Shown: positions 9,755 to 19,751 of the stretch, one piece after another
How positions within the stretch are numbered: position 1 is the stretch's first letter
Layout: each line of letters begins with the position of its first letter
DNA from: Listeria kieliensis
Lineage (GTDB): Bacteria; Bacillota; Bacilli; Lactobacillales; Listeriaceae
Length of the DNA stretch: 64,000 nt
Assembly (NCBI RefSeq): GCF_003369925.1
Contig: NZ_LARY01000001.1
Coordinates: forward strand, 992,001-1,056,000
Direction of reading: 5' to 3'
The notes under the pieces: generated by a model
Databases searched by the model: none
Told to the model about the DNA's origin: nothing
The model's input: only the letters and a program-made list of their open reading frames with translations
Translations under genes and position numbers: made by a program

Positions 9755-10963
9755 ATGGAATCTGTTTTTATGTTTTTCTGCACATTATTAGTTTGGCTAA
9801 TGACACCAGGAATTGCATTGTTTTATGGAGGGATGGTTCGGCGCAAAAACGTGCTAAGTACCGCGATGTATAGTTTTAGCTCCATGGCCATCGTTTCCAT
9901 TCTGTGGATTTTAATCGGTTACTCGCTTGCGTTCTCGCCGAATAACGCTTTTATAGGTGGCTTCGAATGGAGTTTTCTCCACAATGTTGGGTTTTCTAGT
10001 TCAACACTTTATAGCGATTCAATTCCGCACTTGTTATTCATGATGTTTCAAATGACATTCGCCGTTTTGACGGTTGCGATCATATCTGGCGCCTTCGCCG
10101 AGCGAATGAATTTTCCTGCTTACCTCGTATTTATTCTTCTTTGGTCTTTACTCGTTTATGCCCCCGTCGCACACTGGGTTTGGGGTGAAGGTGGCTTTCT
10201 CCGCGAGCTAGGAGCCCTTGATTTTGCTGGTGGTAATGTCGTTCATATCAGTTCTGGCGTTACAGGGCTCGTGCTAGCCATCATGATCGGACGCCGAAAA
10301 GAAGCCGATACCGCCTCGCCGCACAATTTACCACTTGCTTTGATCGGAGGTATTCTCGTTTGGTTCGGTTGGTACGGTTTTAACGTTGGAAGCGCCCTTA
10401 CGATCGACCAAGTAGCCATGACAGCTTTCGTCAACACAAACACGGCAGCTGCTGCAGGAATCATCGGATGGGGAGCCGTTGAATGGCTCATGCACAAACG
10501 CCCAACCATGCTAGGTACAATTTCCGGGGCTATCGCAGGCCTTGTATCCATCACACCAGCAGCTGGATTTGTCACCATCCCAAGCGCTATCCCAATTGGT
10601 TTCATCGGTGGCATGCTTTGCTTTTGGGGCGTTTCGTGGCTAAAAGGAAAAGTAAAATATGATGATGCACTTGATGCGTTCGGTTTGCATGGCATCGGAG
10701 GTATTTGGGGTGGTATTGCAACAGGTTTATTTGCTTCCATCAAAGTGAATCCAAATGGAGCAAATGGCCTTTTTTTCGGCAACTATACGCTAGTAGCCAA
10801 ACAAATTGCCGCAATCAGCGTAACTGTTTTATTTGTTGCAATGCTTACGATCGTGATTGTTGCGATCATCCGCTTGTTCCTCCCAATCCGCGTCAACGAA
10901 GAACAAGAGACAAGCGGGCTTGATTGGACTTTGCACGGTGAAAAAGCGTATCACGACCGTTAA
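9755..10963 (+). CDS. amt: Ammonium transporter (Amt/NrgA)
   Basis: Trimeric inner-membrane ammonium channel/transporter, 402 residues with about 11 membrane helices. Amt signature DFAGGNVVHISSGVTGLVLA with the first pore His (VHIS) and GLHGIGGIWGGIATG with the second pore His. SD GAGGAG about 8 nt before the ATG. Two GlnR-type boxes upstream predict induction under nitrogen limitation. In L. monocytogenes and Bacillus the next gene is the PII protein (nrgB/glnK); here a small unrelated gene follows and no PII is in the window. Confidence 0.95.
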   Translation: MESVFMFFCTLLVWLMTPGIALFYGGMVRRKNVLSTAMYSFSSMAIVSILWILIGYSLAFSPNNAFIGGFEWSFLHNVGFSSSTLYSDSIPHLLFMMFQMTFAVLTVAIISGAFAERMNFPAYLVFILLWSLLVYAPVAHWVWGEGGFLRELGALDFAGGNVVHISSGVTGLVLAIMIGRRKEADTASPHNLPLALIGGILVWFGWYGFNVGSALTIDQVAMTAFVNTNTAAAAGIIGWGAVEWLMHKRPTMLGTISGAIAGLVSITPAAGFVTIPSAIPIGFIGGMLCFWGVSWLKGKVKYDDALDAFGLHGIGGIWGGIATGLFASIKVNPNGANGLFFGNYTLVAKQIAAISVTVLFVAMLTIVIVAIIRLFLPIRVNEEQETSGLDWTLHGEKAYHDR

Positions 10964-11041
10964 ACTTTAAAATTAGATACCCAAAAAGAAGATTTCCATG
11001 AGTAAATCCTCAAAAATGCCCTTCAATTCTAAAAAAACGAT

Positions 11042-11063
11042 GAGAAATCACTTGTTTCTCTTT
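11042..11063 (+). terminator. Weak terminator-like hairpin after amt
   Basis: GAGAAA pairs with TTTCTC across a 7-nt loop, followed by TTT. Short stem and short T run; the only candidate stop signal before the next gene. Confidence 0.3.
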
Positions 11064-11129
11064 CCAGAAGCCATTTATGCGTTATAATGGGATAGAGATG
11101 TCATTAGATTGGAGGCGCAAAGAAGTTAT

Positions 11130-11510
11130 ATGCGTAAAATTCCTATATTTACGCTGATTGCTATTTTGCTACTTGGCGGCGGTTATTTTTACTATCAACA
11201 TGTATCTTCAAAAGTAAATTTAACCTTTAGTTTTAATGTAAGCAAAAAAGATACGGATAAAAAAACAATCAGCGGCACCATTGACGGCGCAGGAAACACG
11301 CTTGTTACCCTGCCGGTTTCAAAAGATCTTTTAAATTCCGTTAAAAAAGGAAATCATTATAACATAGAAGCGACATTTTACAACAAAAAACGTGTCGATA
11401 AAAAAACAAGCCAAAAACTGGAAGGTCCATTTTGGTCGAATGAAAACAATAAAGGCTTACTTGTCAACAAAGTAAAAGTTGATAACTTAGAAAAAATTAC
11501 GAATCAATAA
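11130..11510 (+). CDS. Small membrane-anchored or secreted hypothetical protein
   Basis: About 126 residues: a short basic N-terminus (MRKIPIF), one hydrophobic helix (about residues 5-20), then a soluble Lys-rich beta-type domain with LEGPFWSNENNKGLLVNKV near the end. No lipobox Cys. I do not recognise the family. The frame extends to a TTG at 11109 without an SD; the ATG at 11130 is preceded by GGAGG at 14 nt, which is long, so the start is uncertain. A TATAAT (11083-11088) with a weak -35 (TTTCCA) lies upstream, so it is probably its own unit. It sits between amt and aspS, where L. monocytogenes also carries a short hypothetical gene. Confidence 0.7.
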   Translation: MRKIPIFTLIAILLLGGGYFYYQHVSSKVNLTFSFNVSKKDTDKKTISGTIDGAGNTLVTLPVSKDLLNSVKKGNHYNIEATFYNKKRVDKKTSQKLEGPFWSNENNKGLLVNKVKVDNLEKITNQ

Positions 11511-11546
11511 AAAAGGGAATCGGCCATCTCGCCGATTCCCTTTTTT
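11511..11546. terminator. Bidirectional terminator between the small protein gene and aspS
   Basis: 14-bp perfect stem (AAAAGGGAATCGGC, loop CATCTC) with A/T tracts on both sides. Confidence 0.92.
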
Positions 11547-11553
11547 ATAGTCC

Positions 11554-13323
11554 TCAAGATTCTTCTTCAATCTCTAAGCCTAATTCTTTTAGTTGTCCGT
11601 CACTTACGCTACTTGGCGCTTGTGTAAGCAAGTCAACCGCACTCCCTGTTTTTGGAAATGCAATCGTATCACGTAAGTTGCTGCTTCCAGCTAAAATCAT
11701 AACTATCCGATCAAGTCCTAACGCAATACCACCATGTGGCGGTGTTCCGTATTCAAGTGCATTCATCAAAAAACCAAATTGCGCCTCTGCTTCTTCATCG
11801 CTAAACCCAAGCGCTCGAAGCATTTTTTGTTGCACATCTTTTTGGTAAATCCGCAGTGAGCCTCCGCCAATTTCATAGCCATTTAAAACGATATCATACG
11901 CTTCAGCCATCGCATCTTCAGGATTTGACTCCAGCTTTTCAATGTCTTCTTCACGCGGTAAAGTAAACGGATGGTGAGCGGACACAAAGCGACCAGCTTC
12001 TTCATCATATTCAAATAGCGGCCAGTCTGTTACCCATAAAAAGGCAAGTTCATTTTCATCATAAAGCGCTAAATCTTTTCCAAGTTTCGTCCGAAGGGCA
12101 CCAAGTGAAGCAGCTACAGTTTCTTTTGTATCTGCAGCAAATAGTAATAAGTCACCAGCTTCAGCTTCAAGAACTTGTCGCAATTCACTTTGTTTACTAG
12201 CATCAAAGAATTTGGCAATCGGCCCCTTTAATTCATCTTGTTCGACTTTCATCCAAGCAAGACCTTTAGCCCCGTAAGTGGCTACAAATTCGCCTAGCGC
12301 ATCAATGTCTTTGCGCGAATACTTTTCAGCTGCTTGTTTTGCATTAATGGCTTTCACTTCTCCGCCTGCTTCAAGAGCACCTGTAAAAACTTTAAACGAA
12401 ACATCTTTAACAACCTCTGAAACATCTGTAAGTTCTAAACCAAAGCGAACATCCGGTTTATCACTTCCAAAGCGACGCATCGCTTCATCGTAGGTCATTC
12501 TCGCGAAAGGTCGAGGAATTTCAATTCCCTTCACTTCTTTTACAACCGCAGTTAGCATGATTTCTGTGATTTCTTGAATTTCTTCTTTACTCAAGAAGCT
12601 CGTTTCTAAGTCGACTTGCGTAAATTCAGGTTGGCGATCTCCTCTAAGATCCTCATCGCGGAAGCAGCGAACAATTTGATAGTATTTATCGAATCCCGCT
12701 GTCATCAGCAATTGTTTCAAAATTTGCGGAGATTGAGGCAGTGCATAAAAACTACCTGGATAAACGCGACTAGGTACTAAATAGTCACGCGCACCTTCTG
12801 GCGTACTTTTCGTCAAGTAAGGTGTTTCGATATCATAAAAACCAAGTTCATTTAATTTTTCACGAAAAACACGAGTGACGTGATGCCGCATTTTAAAGAC
12901 AGCAGTCATTTCAGGACGGCGAAGATCTAAATAGCGGTATTTCAAGCGAAGCTCATCCGAAACATTGATCCCGTCTTCAATATAAAAAGGCGGTGTTTTC
13001 GAGCGATTTAAAATCGTCACTTCACTTGCAAGAACCTCAATTTTCCCGGTTTTAAGTTTGTCATTTACAGCTTCTTCACGTCTTAATGTCACTTCTCCTT
13101 TAACAGAAATGACAAATTCAGAGCGAATTCCTTCCGCAATCGAAAGGGCTTCACTCGAAAGTTCAGGATTAAAAACCACCTGAACAACACCTTCGCGATC
13201 ACGTAAATCAATAAAAATCAAGCCACCTAGGTCACGCCGTTTTTGTACCCAACCATGTAACGTAACGATTTCACCTTGATTTTTTTCCGTCAATTCTCCA
13301 CAATAGGATGTTCTTTTTTCCAT
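11554..13323 (-). CDS. aspS: Aspartyl-tRNA synthetase
   Basis: Class IIb synthetase charging tRNA Asp, 589 residues, normal bacterial length. N-terminal OB anticodon domain ([21 protein letters not shown]), catalytic motifs 2 ([18 protein letters not shown]) and 3 ([13 protein letters not shown]), and the bacterial GAD insertion domain between about 290 and 410. The frame extends to 13356, but MEKRTSYCG at 13323 is the family N-terminus, with GGGGGA upstream. It begins 4 bp after the hisS stop, so hisS-aspS form one operon under the T-box. Confidence 0.97.
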   Translation of the reverse strand: MEKRTSYCGELTEKNQGEIVTLHGWVQKRRDLGGLIFIDLRDREGVVQVVFNPELSSEALSIAEGIRSEFVISVKGEVTLRREEAVNDKLKTGKIEVLASEVTILNRSKTPPFYIEDGINVSDELRLKYRYLDLRRPEMTAVFKMRHHVTRVFREKLNELGFYDIETPYLTKSTPEGARDYLVPSRVYPGSFYALPQSPQILKQLLMTAGFDKYYQIVRCFRDEDLRGDRQPEFTQVDLETSFLSKEEIQEITEIMLTAVVKEVKGIEIPRPFARMTYDEAMRRFGSDKPDVRFGLELTDVSEVVKDVSFKVFTGALEAGGEVKAINAKQAAEKYSRKDIDALGEFVATYGAKGLAWMKVEQDELKGPIAKFFDASKQSELRQVLEAEAGDLLLFAADTKETVAASLGALRTKLGKDLALYDENELAFLWVTDWPLFEYDEEAGRFVSAHHPFTLPREEDIEKLESNPEDAMAEAYDIVLNGYEIGGGSLRIYQKDVQQKMLRALGFSDEEAEAQFGFLMNALEYGTPPHGGIALGLDRIVMILAGSSNLRDTIAFPKTGSAVDLLTQAPSSVSDGQLKELGLEIEEES

Positions 13324-13327
13324 TATT

Positions 13328-14608
13328 TTATTCGTCCCCCTCGGCTTGCTCTTCAAGCGTCGTAATTAATTCAGTTTCAGTAACGAGGAACTGTTCACCC
13401 GTAGCCATATTTTTCAAGCTATATTCACCCGTTCGAATTTCATCTTCACCAATGATTACGGTATATTTTGCTTGTTTTCGATCGGCATCTTTAAGTTGCG
13501 CTTTAAGTTTTCGCTTTTGATAGTCTTTTTCTGCACTAATTCCGTGATCCCGAAGCATATTCACAAGTTGTACGACTTTTTCATCCGCTTCTTCTTGTGC
13601 AGAAATCACGTAGCAACTTAGTCCTTTTGCTGCCGGGATTTTTACTTGTGCTTTTTCAAGTGCAAGTAAAACACGTTCAACACCCATCCCGAAACCAATG
13701 CCCGGTGTATCTGGTCCGTCAAATTCCTGTACAAGACCGTGATAGCGACCGCCTCCACAAAGTGTGGTTTTTGCACCAAATCCTTCTTCATCACTCATAA
13801 TTTCAAATGTTGTATGATTATAATAATCAAGGCCTCTTACAAGCGTTGGATCCACTGTATAAGAAATCCCAATAACATCTAAGAATCCTTTTACCTTGGC
13901 AAAATACTCCTTCGACTCTTCATTTAAAAAGTCTAAGATAGACGGTGCGCTTTTTACAAGCGGATGCTCATGATCCGTTTTGCAATCCAGGATCCGAAGC
14001 GGATTTTTATAAAGACGCGCTTGGCAATCTGAACAGAACTCATCAATTTGCGGTTCAAAATGCGCGATCAAAGCTTCTCTGTGTTTTAAGCGACTTTCTT
14101 TATCGCCAAGACTATTGATAATAAGAGAAATATTTTCTAGACCAATTGAACGGAAGAAATTCATCGCAAGTGAAATCACTTCTGCATCAATTGAGGGGTC
14201 ATCACTTCCAATAGCTTCAATCCCCATTTGTGTAAATTGACGTTGTCTCCCACCTTGCGGGCGTTCGTAGCGAAACATTGGTCCATTATAGTAAAGTTTA
14301 ACAGGTTGCTTCACGTCACCAAACATCTTGTGTTCCACAAAAGAACGAACGACAGGTGCCGTACCTTCCGGGCGAAGTGTTAAGCTTCTGCCTTTTTTAT
14401 CCTGGAAGGTGTACATTTCTTTCGTTACGATATCTGTCGAATCCCCCACACCACGCTCAAAAAGTTCAGTATGTTCAAAAATAGGAGTTCGAATTTCACT
14501 ATAACGATAAGTTTCGCAAATCGATCGAAATTTATTTTCTAAAAAGTGCCAAGTCTCAATTTCATTTGGTAAAATGTCTCTTGTACCGCGAGGTAATTGA
14601 ATTTCCAT
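13328..14608 (-). CDS. hisS: Histidyl-tRNA synthetase
   Basis: Class IIa synthetase charging tRNA His, 426 residues. N-terminal [11 protein letters not shown], motif 2 ([19 protein letters not shown]), the histidine signature [15 protein letters not shown] and motif 3 ([15 protein letters not shown]), then the C-terminal anticodon-binding domain (about 325-420). ATG start with AAGGAGG upstream. Controlled by a T-box leader whose candidate specifier is CAC (His); aspS follows in the same transcript. Confidence 0.98.
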   Translation of the reverse strand: MEIQLPRGTRDILPNEIETWHFLENKFRSICETYRYSEIRTPIFEHTELFERGVGDSTDIVTKEMYTFQDKKGRSLTLRPEGTAPVVRSFVEHKMFGDVKQPVKLYYNGPMFRYERPQGGRQRQFTQMGIEAIGSDDPSIDAEVISLAMNFFRSIGLENISLIINSLGDKESRLKHREALIAHFEPQIDEFCSDCQARLYKNPLRILDCKTDHEHPLVKSAPSILDFLNEESKEYFAKVKGFLDVIGISYTVDPTLVRGLDYYNHTTFEIMSDEEGFGAKTTLCGGGRYHGLVQEFDGPDTPGIGFGMGVERVLLALEKAQVKIPAAKGLSCYVISAQEEADEKVVQLVNMLRDHGISAEKDYQKRKLKAQLKDADRKQAKYTVIIGEDEIRTGEYSLKNMATGEQFLVTETELITTLEEQAEGDE

Positions 14609-14654
14609 GGTTGTTTCCTCCTTAGTTTAAGTTTAGTCTAATTTTTATTTCAAA

Positions 14655-14925
14655 CATATAAAAACTCCCGCCCCTTGTCACTTTACTAACAAGGGACGAG
14701 AGATAAATTCACCCGTGGTACCACCCTAATTGGAATACTAAATTCCCACTTTTCCATAACGCTGGATTCGCGTTTCAGTCTACTTTGAGTTACTTCGACT
14801 GAAACCTCAGAAGTGTCTTTCCAAAACTTGTCACCACAGATTTCTTTCAGCAAAATGAAATCCTCTCTTTTTTGGGAGGGAAGCTTGTACTTTTCTTCGT
14901 CATCGGTCATAATATGAATTATGTT
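14655..14925 (-). promoter_or_regulatory. T-box riboswitch of hisS-aspS
   Basis: The T-box core AGGGTGGTACCACG (14728-14715) is intact. It is followed by a terminator (CTCTCGTCCCTTG pairing with CAAGGGGCGGGAG, then TTTTT, about 14703-14657). Stem I carries AGTA on the 5' side and GGAAAGACAC on the 3' side; the candidate specifier CAC at 14815-14813 is a His codon, matching the downstream gene. Uncharged tRNA His should stabilise the antiterminator and allow transcription. Confidence 0.93.
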
Positions 14926-14926
14926 T

Positions 14927-14955
14927 AGATTACTAGAAAATAGCGAGAAAGTCAA
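14927..14955 (-). promoter_or_regulatory. SigA-type promoter of the hisS T-box transcript
   Basis: Minus strand: -35 TTGACT (14955-14950), 17-bp spacer, -10 TAATCT (14932-14927); start near 14920. Confidence 0.82.
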
Positions 14956-15059
14956 TATCTGCCAAGTTTTTTCTAAAAAGTAGTTTAAGGTTTCACACAA
15001 ACGCATTTTATGGTAACATTTGAATGAGTTAACTTTTACTTTGGGGGTGTTTCGATTTC

Positions 15060-16343
15060 GTGCGAAAGAATTTCATATTGATTTCGATTTTATCGACAGC
15101 ACTCATTGCAGCTGGAATTTTAGTGACCTTTGCAATGGCCCACGCCAACTCGGTCAGCGTCGAAGCTGATGTTGTCAATGTTCGGAGTGGTCCTGGTCTT
15201 GCCTATGATGTCACGAGTCAAGTTCGGAAAAATGATGTGCTTCAGGTAATCGGAGAAGAAAATAAATGGTATAAAGTTCGTCTTGAAGACGGAAATAGTG
15301 GTTGGGTTGCAAGCTGGCTTGTCAAAAATACATCGGTCAGCGCAGCTAGTAATAGTATCGCCGTTGTTTCTTCAGATGGCGGATTAAACGTAAGGGAAAA
15401 ACCGAGTACCGACAGCGCCGTGCTTGGCGTATTAAATACAAATGACCAAGTTAACGTTGTAAGTGAACAAGATGGTTGGGCTCAAATTCAATACCAAGGT
15501 CGAAACGCTTGGGTAAGTTCAGATTACATAACCATTCGAAACTCTACGACAAAGAGCGCTTCAAAAGACCTACAAAGTATTACAATTCGTGAAAACGAGA
15601 CAAATATCCGTAATAAACCTGATCTAAGTGGTAGCGTTCTTGAAAAAGCCGATTCTGGGGAAACTTATGAAATTGAAGGCGTTCAAGGCGATTGGTATCA
15701 AGTAAAAACTTCAAAGGGAAATACGGGTTATGTGGCAAACTGGGTTGTTGATATTTCTTCTGGCGGAGAAACGCCTCAGAAATCAAAAACGACTAAGCTT
15801 TCAGAAGCAACCATTGTCCTCGATCCAGGACACGGAGGTAATGATCCTGGTGCAAAAGGTGACAAAGGAACTGTAGAAAAAAAAGCAACTTTAAAAACAG
15901 CAAAAGCAATTCGTTCCAAACTTGAAAGCGCTGGGGCCAAAGTTGTTATGACTCGAAACAGTGATGAATACGTTTCACTTCGCGACCGCAATAAAACTGC
16001 TGCAAAAAATCAAGCTGATGTCTTTATTAGCATCCACTTTGATAGCGTTGAAGATAGTGCTGATGGAAGCGTAAGCGGACAAACGACTTACTATTACAAA
16101 AAACGCGATAAGGAATTGGCGAATACGATAAACGATAGCTTGGGTGATGCGTTATCTATTTCTAATCGAGGTGCACGAGTTGGCGATTACTACGTAGTAC
16201 GTGAAAACGAGCAACCTGCTCTTCTACTTGAATTAGGCTATCTCAGCTCACGTCAAGATGAAGATCGTATCAATTCAAGCTCTTACCGAAACCAAATTGC
16301 AGATGCTGTCACAGAAGGCTTGGCAAATTACTTTGCCAACTAA
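15060..16343 (+). CDS. N-acetylmuramoyl-L-alanine amidase with three SH3b domains
   Basis: Secreted cell-wall hydrolase, 427 residues (YrvJ-like). Signal peptide about 1-29 (hydrophobic ILISILSTALIAAGILVTFA). Three bacterial SH3 domains follow (about 32-95, 97-160, 172-235), each with an NVREKPST- or NIRNKPDL-like core. Then a linker and a C-terminal Amidase_3 catalytic domain from about 250: zinc ligands His in DPGHGG, Glu in VEKKATL and His in SIHFDS, and the catalytic Glu in LLELGYLSS. GTG start at 15060 with a GGGGGTG SD. Divergent from hisS; followed by a bidirectional terminator shared with dtd. Confidence 0.95.
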   Translation: MRKNFILISILSTALIAAGILVTFAMAHANSVSVEADVVNVRSGPGLAYDVTSQVRKNDVLQVIGEENKWYKVRLEDGNSGWVASWLVKNTSVSAASNSIAVVSSDGGLNVREKPSTDSAVLGVLNTNDQVNVVSEQDGWAQIQYQGRNAWVSSDYITIRNSTTKSASKDLQSITIRENETNIRNKPDLSGSVLEKADSGETYEIEGVQGDWYQVKTSKGNTGYVANWVVDISSGGETPQKSKTTKLSEATIVLDPGHGGNDPGAKGDKGTVEKKATLKTAKAIRSKLESAGAKVVMTRNSDEYVSLRDRNKTAAKNQADVFISIHFDSVEDSADGSVSGQTTYYYKKRDKELANTINDSLGDALSISNRGARVGDYYVVRENEQPALLLELGYLSSRQDEDRINSSSYRNQIADAVTEGLANYFAN

Positions 16344-16376
16344 AAAGTAGCGCTCACGAATGAGCGCTACTTTTTT
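16342..16376. terminator. Bidirectional terminator between the amidase gene and dtd
   Basis: 15-bp stem (AAAAAGTAGCGCTCA, loop CGAA, then its complement) with T runs on both strands. Confidence 0.93.
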
Positions 16377-16383
16377 ATTAACT

Positions 16384-16839
16384 TCATTTAGCGAGATCAT
16401 CTGAATCTAACATGATCGTAACAGGTCCATCATTTGTAATCGTTACTTGCATAGAAGCACCGAAAACCCCCGTTTCCACGTTTAAGCCAAGTTCTTGTTC
16501 AAGTTTTTCATTGAAGAGTTGATAAAGTGCTTCTGCTTCACTTCCAGGCGCCGAATCCGTAAAACTTGGCCGACGTCCTTTTCTTACATCGGCATAAAGC
16601 GTGAACTGAGAAACACTTAAAATGCCACCGCCAACATCTGCGAGCGATAAGTTCATTTTTTCATTTTCGTCCTCGAAAATACGCAATCCCGCAATTTTTT
16701 TCACCAATACATCAATCTCTTTTTCTGTATCTGTATGTGTGAACCCAACAAGTAAACAAAGTCCGAATGGGATCTCCCCTGTGATTTCGCCATCAATTGT
16801 TACACTTGCAGATTTGGTTCGTTGAAGTAAAACGCGCAT
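16384..16839 (-). CDS. dtd: D-aminoacyl-tRNA deacylase
   Basis: Removes D-amino acids (and Gly) mischarged on tRNA; cytosolic dimer. 151 residues, full length. Both family motifs are present: [17 protein letters not shown] (about 79-95) and NDGPVTIML (about 135-143; the usual N-x-G-P-V-T). It starts 14 bp after relA ends, so relA-dtd are co-transcribed, as in Bacillus. Confidence 0.97.
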   Translation of the reverse strand: MRVLLQRTKSASVTIDGEITGEIPFGLCLLVGFTHTDTEKEIDVLVKKIAGLRIFEDENEKMNLSLADVGGGILSVSQFTLYADVRKGRRPSFTDSAPGSEAEALYQLFNEKLEQELGLNVETGVFGASMQVTITNDGPVTIMLDSDDLAK

Positions 16840-16852
16840 TTTATCTCCTCCT

Positions 16853-19069
16853 CTAATTCATCAATCTCCGAACAGTATAAACATCTGGAATTTGCTTAAT
16901 CTTATCCACCACACGCTGCAAATGAGCGATGTTATGGATTTGAAGAGTCAAGACTAGTGTTGCCATTTTGTTTTGATCCACTTTCGCGTTAACCCCATTA
17001 ATATTCGACGTTAAGCTATTTACAACTTGTAAAATATCATTTAATAGCCCATTGCGATTGTAGCCGAATACTTCGATGTCCACATTGTAATCTGTTTTCG
17101 ATTTTTCATCAGCATCTTCCCATTCCACATCAATCAAGCGATCTGTTTCCGTCAACTGAACGTTAGGACAATCTTTTCGGTGAATCGAAATGCCGCGGCC
17201 TTTTGTAATATAGCCAACAATTTGGTCACCAGGCACTGGATTACAACAACGCGATAACCGAATTAATAAATTCCCAACTCCTTGAACAACCACGCCAGCA
17301 TTGTGTTTAATCTTGAGTTTTTCGTTGTTTTGTTCAGCTGAATTATTTTTCTGCTCCGCTTGCGTTAATAGTTTCTCGGTTTGTTCTTCTTGCTCACGCT
17401 CTTTTCGTTCTTTTTCAGTCAGTCGATTGGCCACTTGTAGAGCCGTGATGCCATTATAGCCAACTGCGGCAAATAAGTCGTCTTCTTGAGCAAAATTTAA
17501 TTTGTCGATAACGCGTTTCATGTTTTCTTGCGTCATGATTTTCTTCGGTTCATAGTCCATTTGCCGAAGTTCCTTTTCAACCATGTCACGGCCTTTTTCA
17601 ATATTCTCTTCTTTATCTTGTCGCTTAAAGAATTGACGAATTTTGTTTCGTGCTTGCGAAGTTTGGACGAGTTTCAACCAGTCCCGACTTGGTCCATATG
17701 AATGTTTGGATGTCAAAATATCAATAATATCGCCTGTTTTTAATTTATAATCAAGCGTCACGATTTTTCCATTGACTTTCGCACCAATGGTTTTATTCCC
17801 AATTTCTGTATGAATGCGATAAGCAAAGTCAAGTGGCACAGAGCCATTCGGAAGCTCAAACACATCCCCTTTTGGTGTGAAAACATAAACCACATCGGAA
17901 AACAAATCCAGTTTGAGCGACTCCATAAACTCTTCTGCATTATCAGATTCATTTTGATATTCGAGAATTTCACGGAACCATGTCATTTTATTATCGAAAG
18001 AAGTCTTCGAATTGACAACTTTTCCTTCTTTATAAGCCCAGTGTGCTGCAACCCCATATTCGGCAATTTGGTGCATTTCCTGCGTTCTAATTTGAACTTC
18101 AAGCGGTTCACCTTGAGGACCAATAACTGTCGTATGAAGCGATTGATACATGTTCGATTTTGGCATTGCGATGTAATCTTTGAAACGTCCCGGCATCGGT
18201 TTCCATCTCGTGTGAATCACACCAAGCACCGCATAGCAATCTTTGATGCTACTTACGAGTATTCGAACAGCTAATAAGTCATAGATTTCATTAAACTGCT
18301 TGTGTTGCTCTGACATTTTCTGGTAAATCGAATAGATATGCTTTGGACGACCTGAAATATCAGCTTCAATGTGAAGTTCTTTTAAATTTTCTTGCACCCC
18401 ATCAATAACATCTTGCAAGTACTGCTCACGTTCACCGCGCTTTTGCTTCATCAAGTGAACAATACGGTAGTACTGTTGCGGATTTAAGTAGCGTAGCGCT
18501 GTATCTTCTAGTTCCCATTTTACACGACTAATACCTAGCCTGTGAGCAAGTGGTGCAAAAATTTCAAGTGTTTCTGTTGAAATTCGACGCTGCTTTTCGA
18601 CCGGCAAATGTTTGAGCGTCCGCATGTTATGCAATCGATCCGCAAGTTTGATCAAAATGACTCGAATATCCTGTGCCATTGCAATAAACATTTTTCTGTG
18701 ATTTTCTGCTTGTTGCTCTTCATGCGATTTATATTTGATTTTCCCAAGTTTAGTGACCCCGTCAACAAGCATCGCTACTTCTTCACCAAAAGCTTCCTGC
18801 AAGTCTTCAAGTGTCACTTCCGTATCTTCCACAACATCATGTAAAAAACCTGAAGCAACTGTTTGTGGATCCATGTGAAGTTCGACTAAAATGCCAGCGA
18901 CTTGTATCGGATGAATAATATAAGGCTCTCCCGATTTACGAAATTGTTCACTATGTGCATCACGAGCAAATTTATAGGCTTTTTCAACTATAGCAAGGTG
19001 TTCCTTATTCATATAGTGAGAAGCCATTTCAATCACTTGTTCAGCCGTTAAATTTTGATCTTTCGCCAT
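16853..19069 (-). CDS. relA: Bifunctional (p)ppGpp synthetase/hydrolase RelA (Rel)
   Basis: Long Rel/SpoT homologue, 738 residues, stringent-response enzyme associated with ribosomes. Domains in order: HD hydrolase (about 45-150; LHDVVEDT gives the HD pair), synthetase (about 235-350; [15 protein letters not shown] and [20 protein letters not shown]), TGS (about 395-455), zinc-finger/CC region with CCNPVPGD (about 610) and C-terminal ACT. Both catalytic halves look intact. ATG with GGGGTGG upstream. A TATAAT (19119-19114, minus) precedes the gene; a terminator separates it from apt. Confidence 0.97.
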   Translation of the reverse strand: MAKDQNLTAEQVIEMASHYMNKEHLAIVEKAYKFARDAHSEQFRKSGEPYIIHPIQVAGILVELHMDPQTVASGFLHDVVEDTEVTLEDLQEAFGEEVAMLVDGVTKLGKIKYKSHEEQQAENHRKMFIAMAQDIRVILIKLADRLHNMRTLKHLPVEKQRRISTETLEIFAPLAHRLGISRVKWELEDTALRYLNPQQYYRIVHLMKQKRGEREQYLQDVIDGVQENLKELHIEADISGRPKHIYSIYQKMSEQHKQFNEIYDLLAVRILVSSIKDCYAVLGVIHTRWKPMPGRFKDYIAMPKSNMYQSLHTTVIGPQGEPLEVQIRTQEMHQIAEYGVAAHWAYKEGKVVNSKTSFDNKMTWFREILEYQNESDNAEEFMESLKLDLFSDVVYVFTPKGDVFELPNGSVPLDFAYRIHTEIGNKTIGAKVNGKIVTLDYKLKTGDIIDILTSKHSYGPSRDWLKLVQTSQARNKIRQFFKRQDKEENIEKGRDMVEKELRQMDYEPKKIMTQENMKRVIDKLNFAQEDDLFAAVGYNGITALQVANRLTEKERKEREQEEQTEKLLTQAEQKNNSAEQNNEKLKIKHNAGVVVQGVGNLLIRLSRCCNPVPGDQIVGYITKGRGISIHRKDCPNVQLTETDRLIDVEWEDADEKSKTDYNVDIEVFGYNRNGLLNDILQVVNSLTSNINGVNAKVDQNKMATLVLTLQIHNIAHLQRVVDKIKQIPDVYTVRRLMN

Positions 19070-19160
19070 TTTTATCCACCCCTTTTGTTCAGCCAGAAAA
19101 GATTCTTGCTTTCATTATACACGACTAAATATTCTTTAGAAAGTAGTTTTAAAGTCCGAT

Positions 19161-19199
19161 AAAGAAAAAACCACTTTCTAAGCGAAAATGGTTTTCTTT
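19161..19199 (-). terminator. Terminator after apt
   Basis: Stem around AAACCA/TGGTTT (19167-19173 with 19189-19195), extended by A/T pairs, then TTTTTTC on the minus strand. Confidence 0.7.
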
Positions 19200-19201
19200 C
19201 T

Positions 19202-19723
19202 TTAAAAATCCATCAAAATTAAACGGTCATAACCATTTAATTTTTCATGTCCATGAAGTTCCGTTAATTCGATCAAGAAAGCACAACCAGCAACTACACC
19301 GCCAAGTTTTTCAACCAGTTTAATTGTTGCTTCAATTGTTCCCCCAGTTGCAAGTAAATCATCCGTGATAAGAACTCGTTGTCCTGGCTTGATCGCATCT
19401 TTATGCATCGTAAGCGTATTCGTTCCGTATTCAAGTGCATATTCCATTTCGATCGTTTCACGAGGTAATTTCCCTGGTTTTCTAACAGGGGCAAAACCAA
19501 TCCCAAGCGCATAAGCAACTGGGCAACCGATGATAAAACCGCGCGCTTCTGGTCCGACGATCAAATCAACTTCTAATTTTTCCGCATAGTTGACGATTTG
19601 ATCGGTTGCAAATTTATAAGCCTCCCCATCATTCATGAGCGGCGTAATATCTTTAAAGACGATGCCTTCTTTTGGCCAGTCTTCAACAATTGCCACATAA
19701 TTTTTCAGTTCATTTAAGTCCAT
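19202..19723 (-). CDS. apt: Adenine phosphoribosyltransferase
   Basis: Purine salvage: adenine + PRPP to AMP. 173 residues. PRPP loop [13 protein letters not shown] (about 121-133) and the N-terminal [11 protein letters not shown] are standard; [10 protein letters not shown] contacts the base. ATG with GGAGG upstream. 28 bp after recJ, so recJ-apt are one transcript, then relA has its own promoter. Core Bacillus order recJ-apt-relA is kept. Confidence 0.97.
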   Translation of the reverse strand: MDLNELKNYVAIVEDWPKEGIVFKDITPLMNDGEAYKFATDQIVNYAEKLEVDLIVGPEARGFIIGCPVAYALGIGFAPVRKPGKLPRETIEMEYALEYGTNTLTMHKDAIKPGQRVLITDDLLATGGTIEATIKLVEKLGGVVAGCAFLIELTELHGHEKLNGYDRLILMDF

Positions 19724-19751
19724 GTTTAGTTTCCTCCAAGTTTTAGAGCGA

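Noticed and set aside
10243-10782. 179-codon minus-strand frame
   Set aside because: Antisense shadow of amt; Pro/Ala-rich product from reverse reading of membrane-helix codons.
14686-15006. 106-codon frame upstream of hisS
   Set aside because: It is the T-box leader read as protein.
17810-18274. 154-codon + strand frame
   Set aside because: Antisense shadow of relA with no SD and implausible composition.
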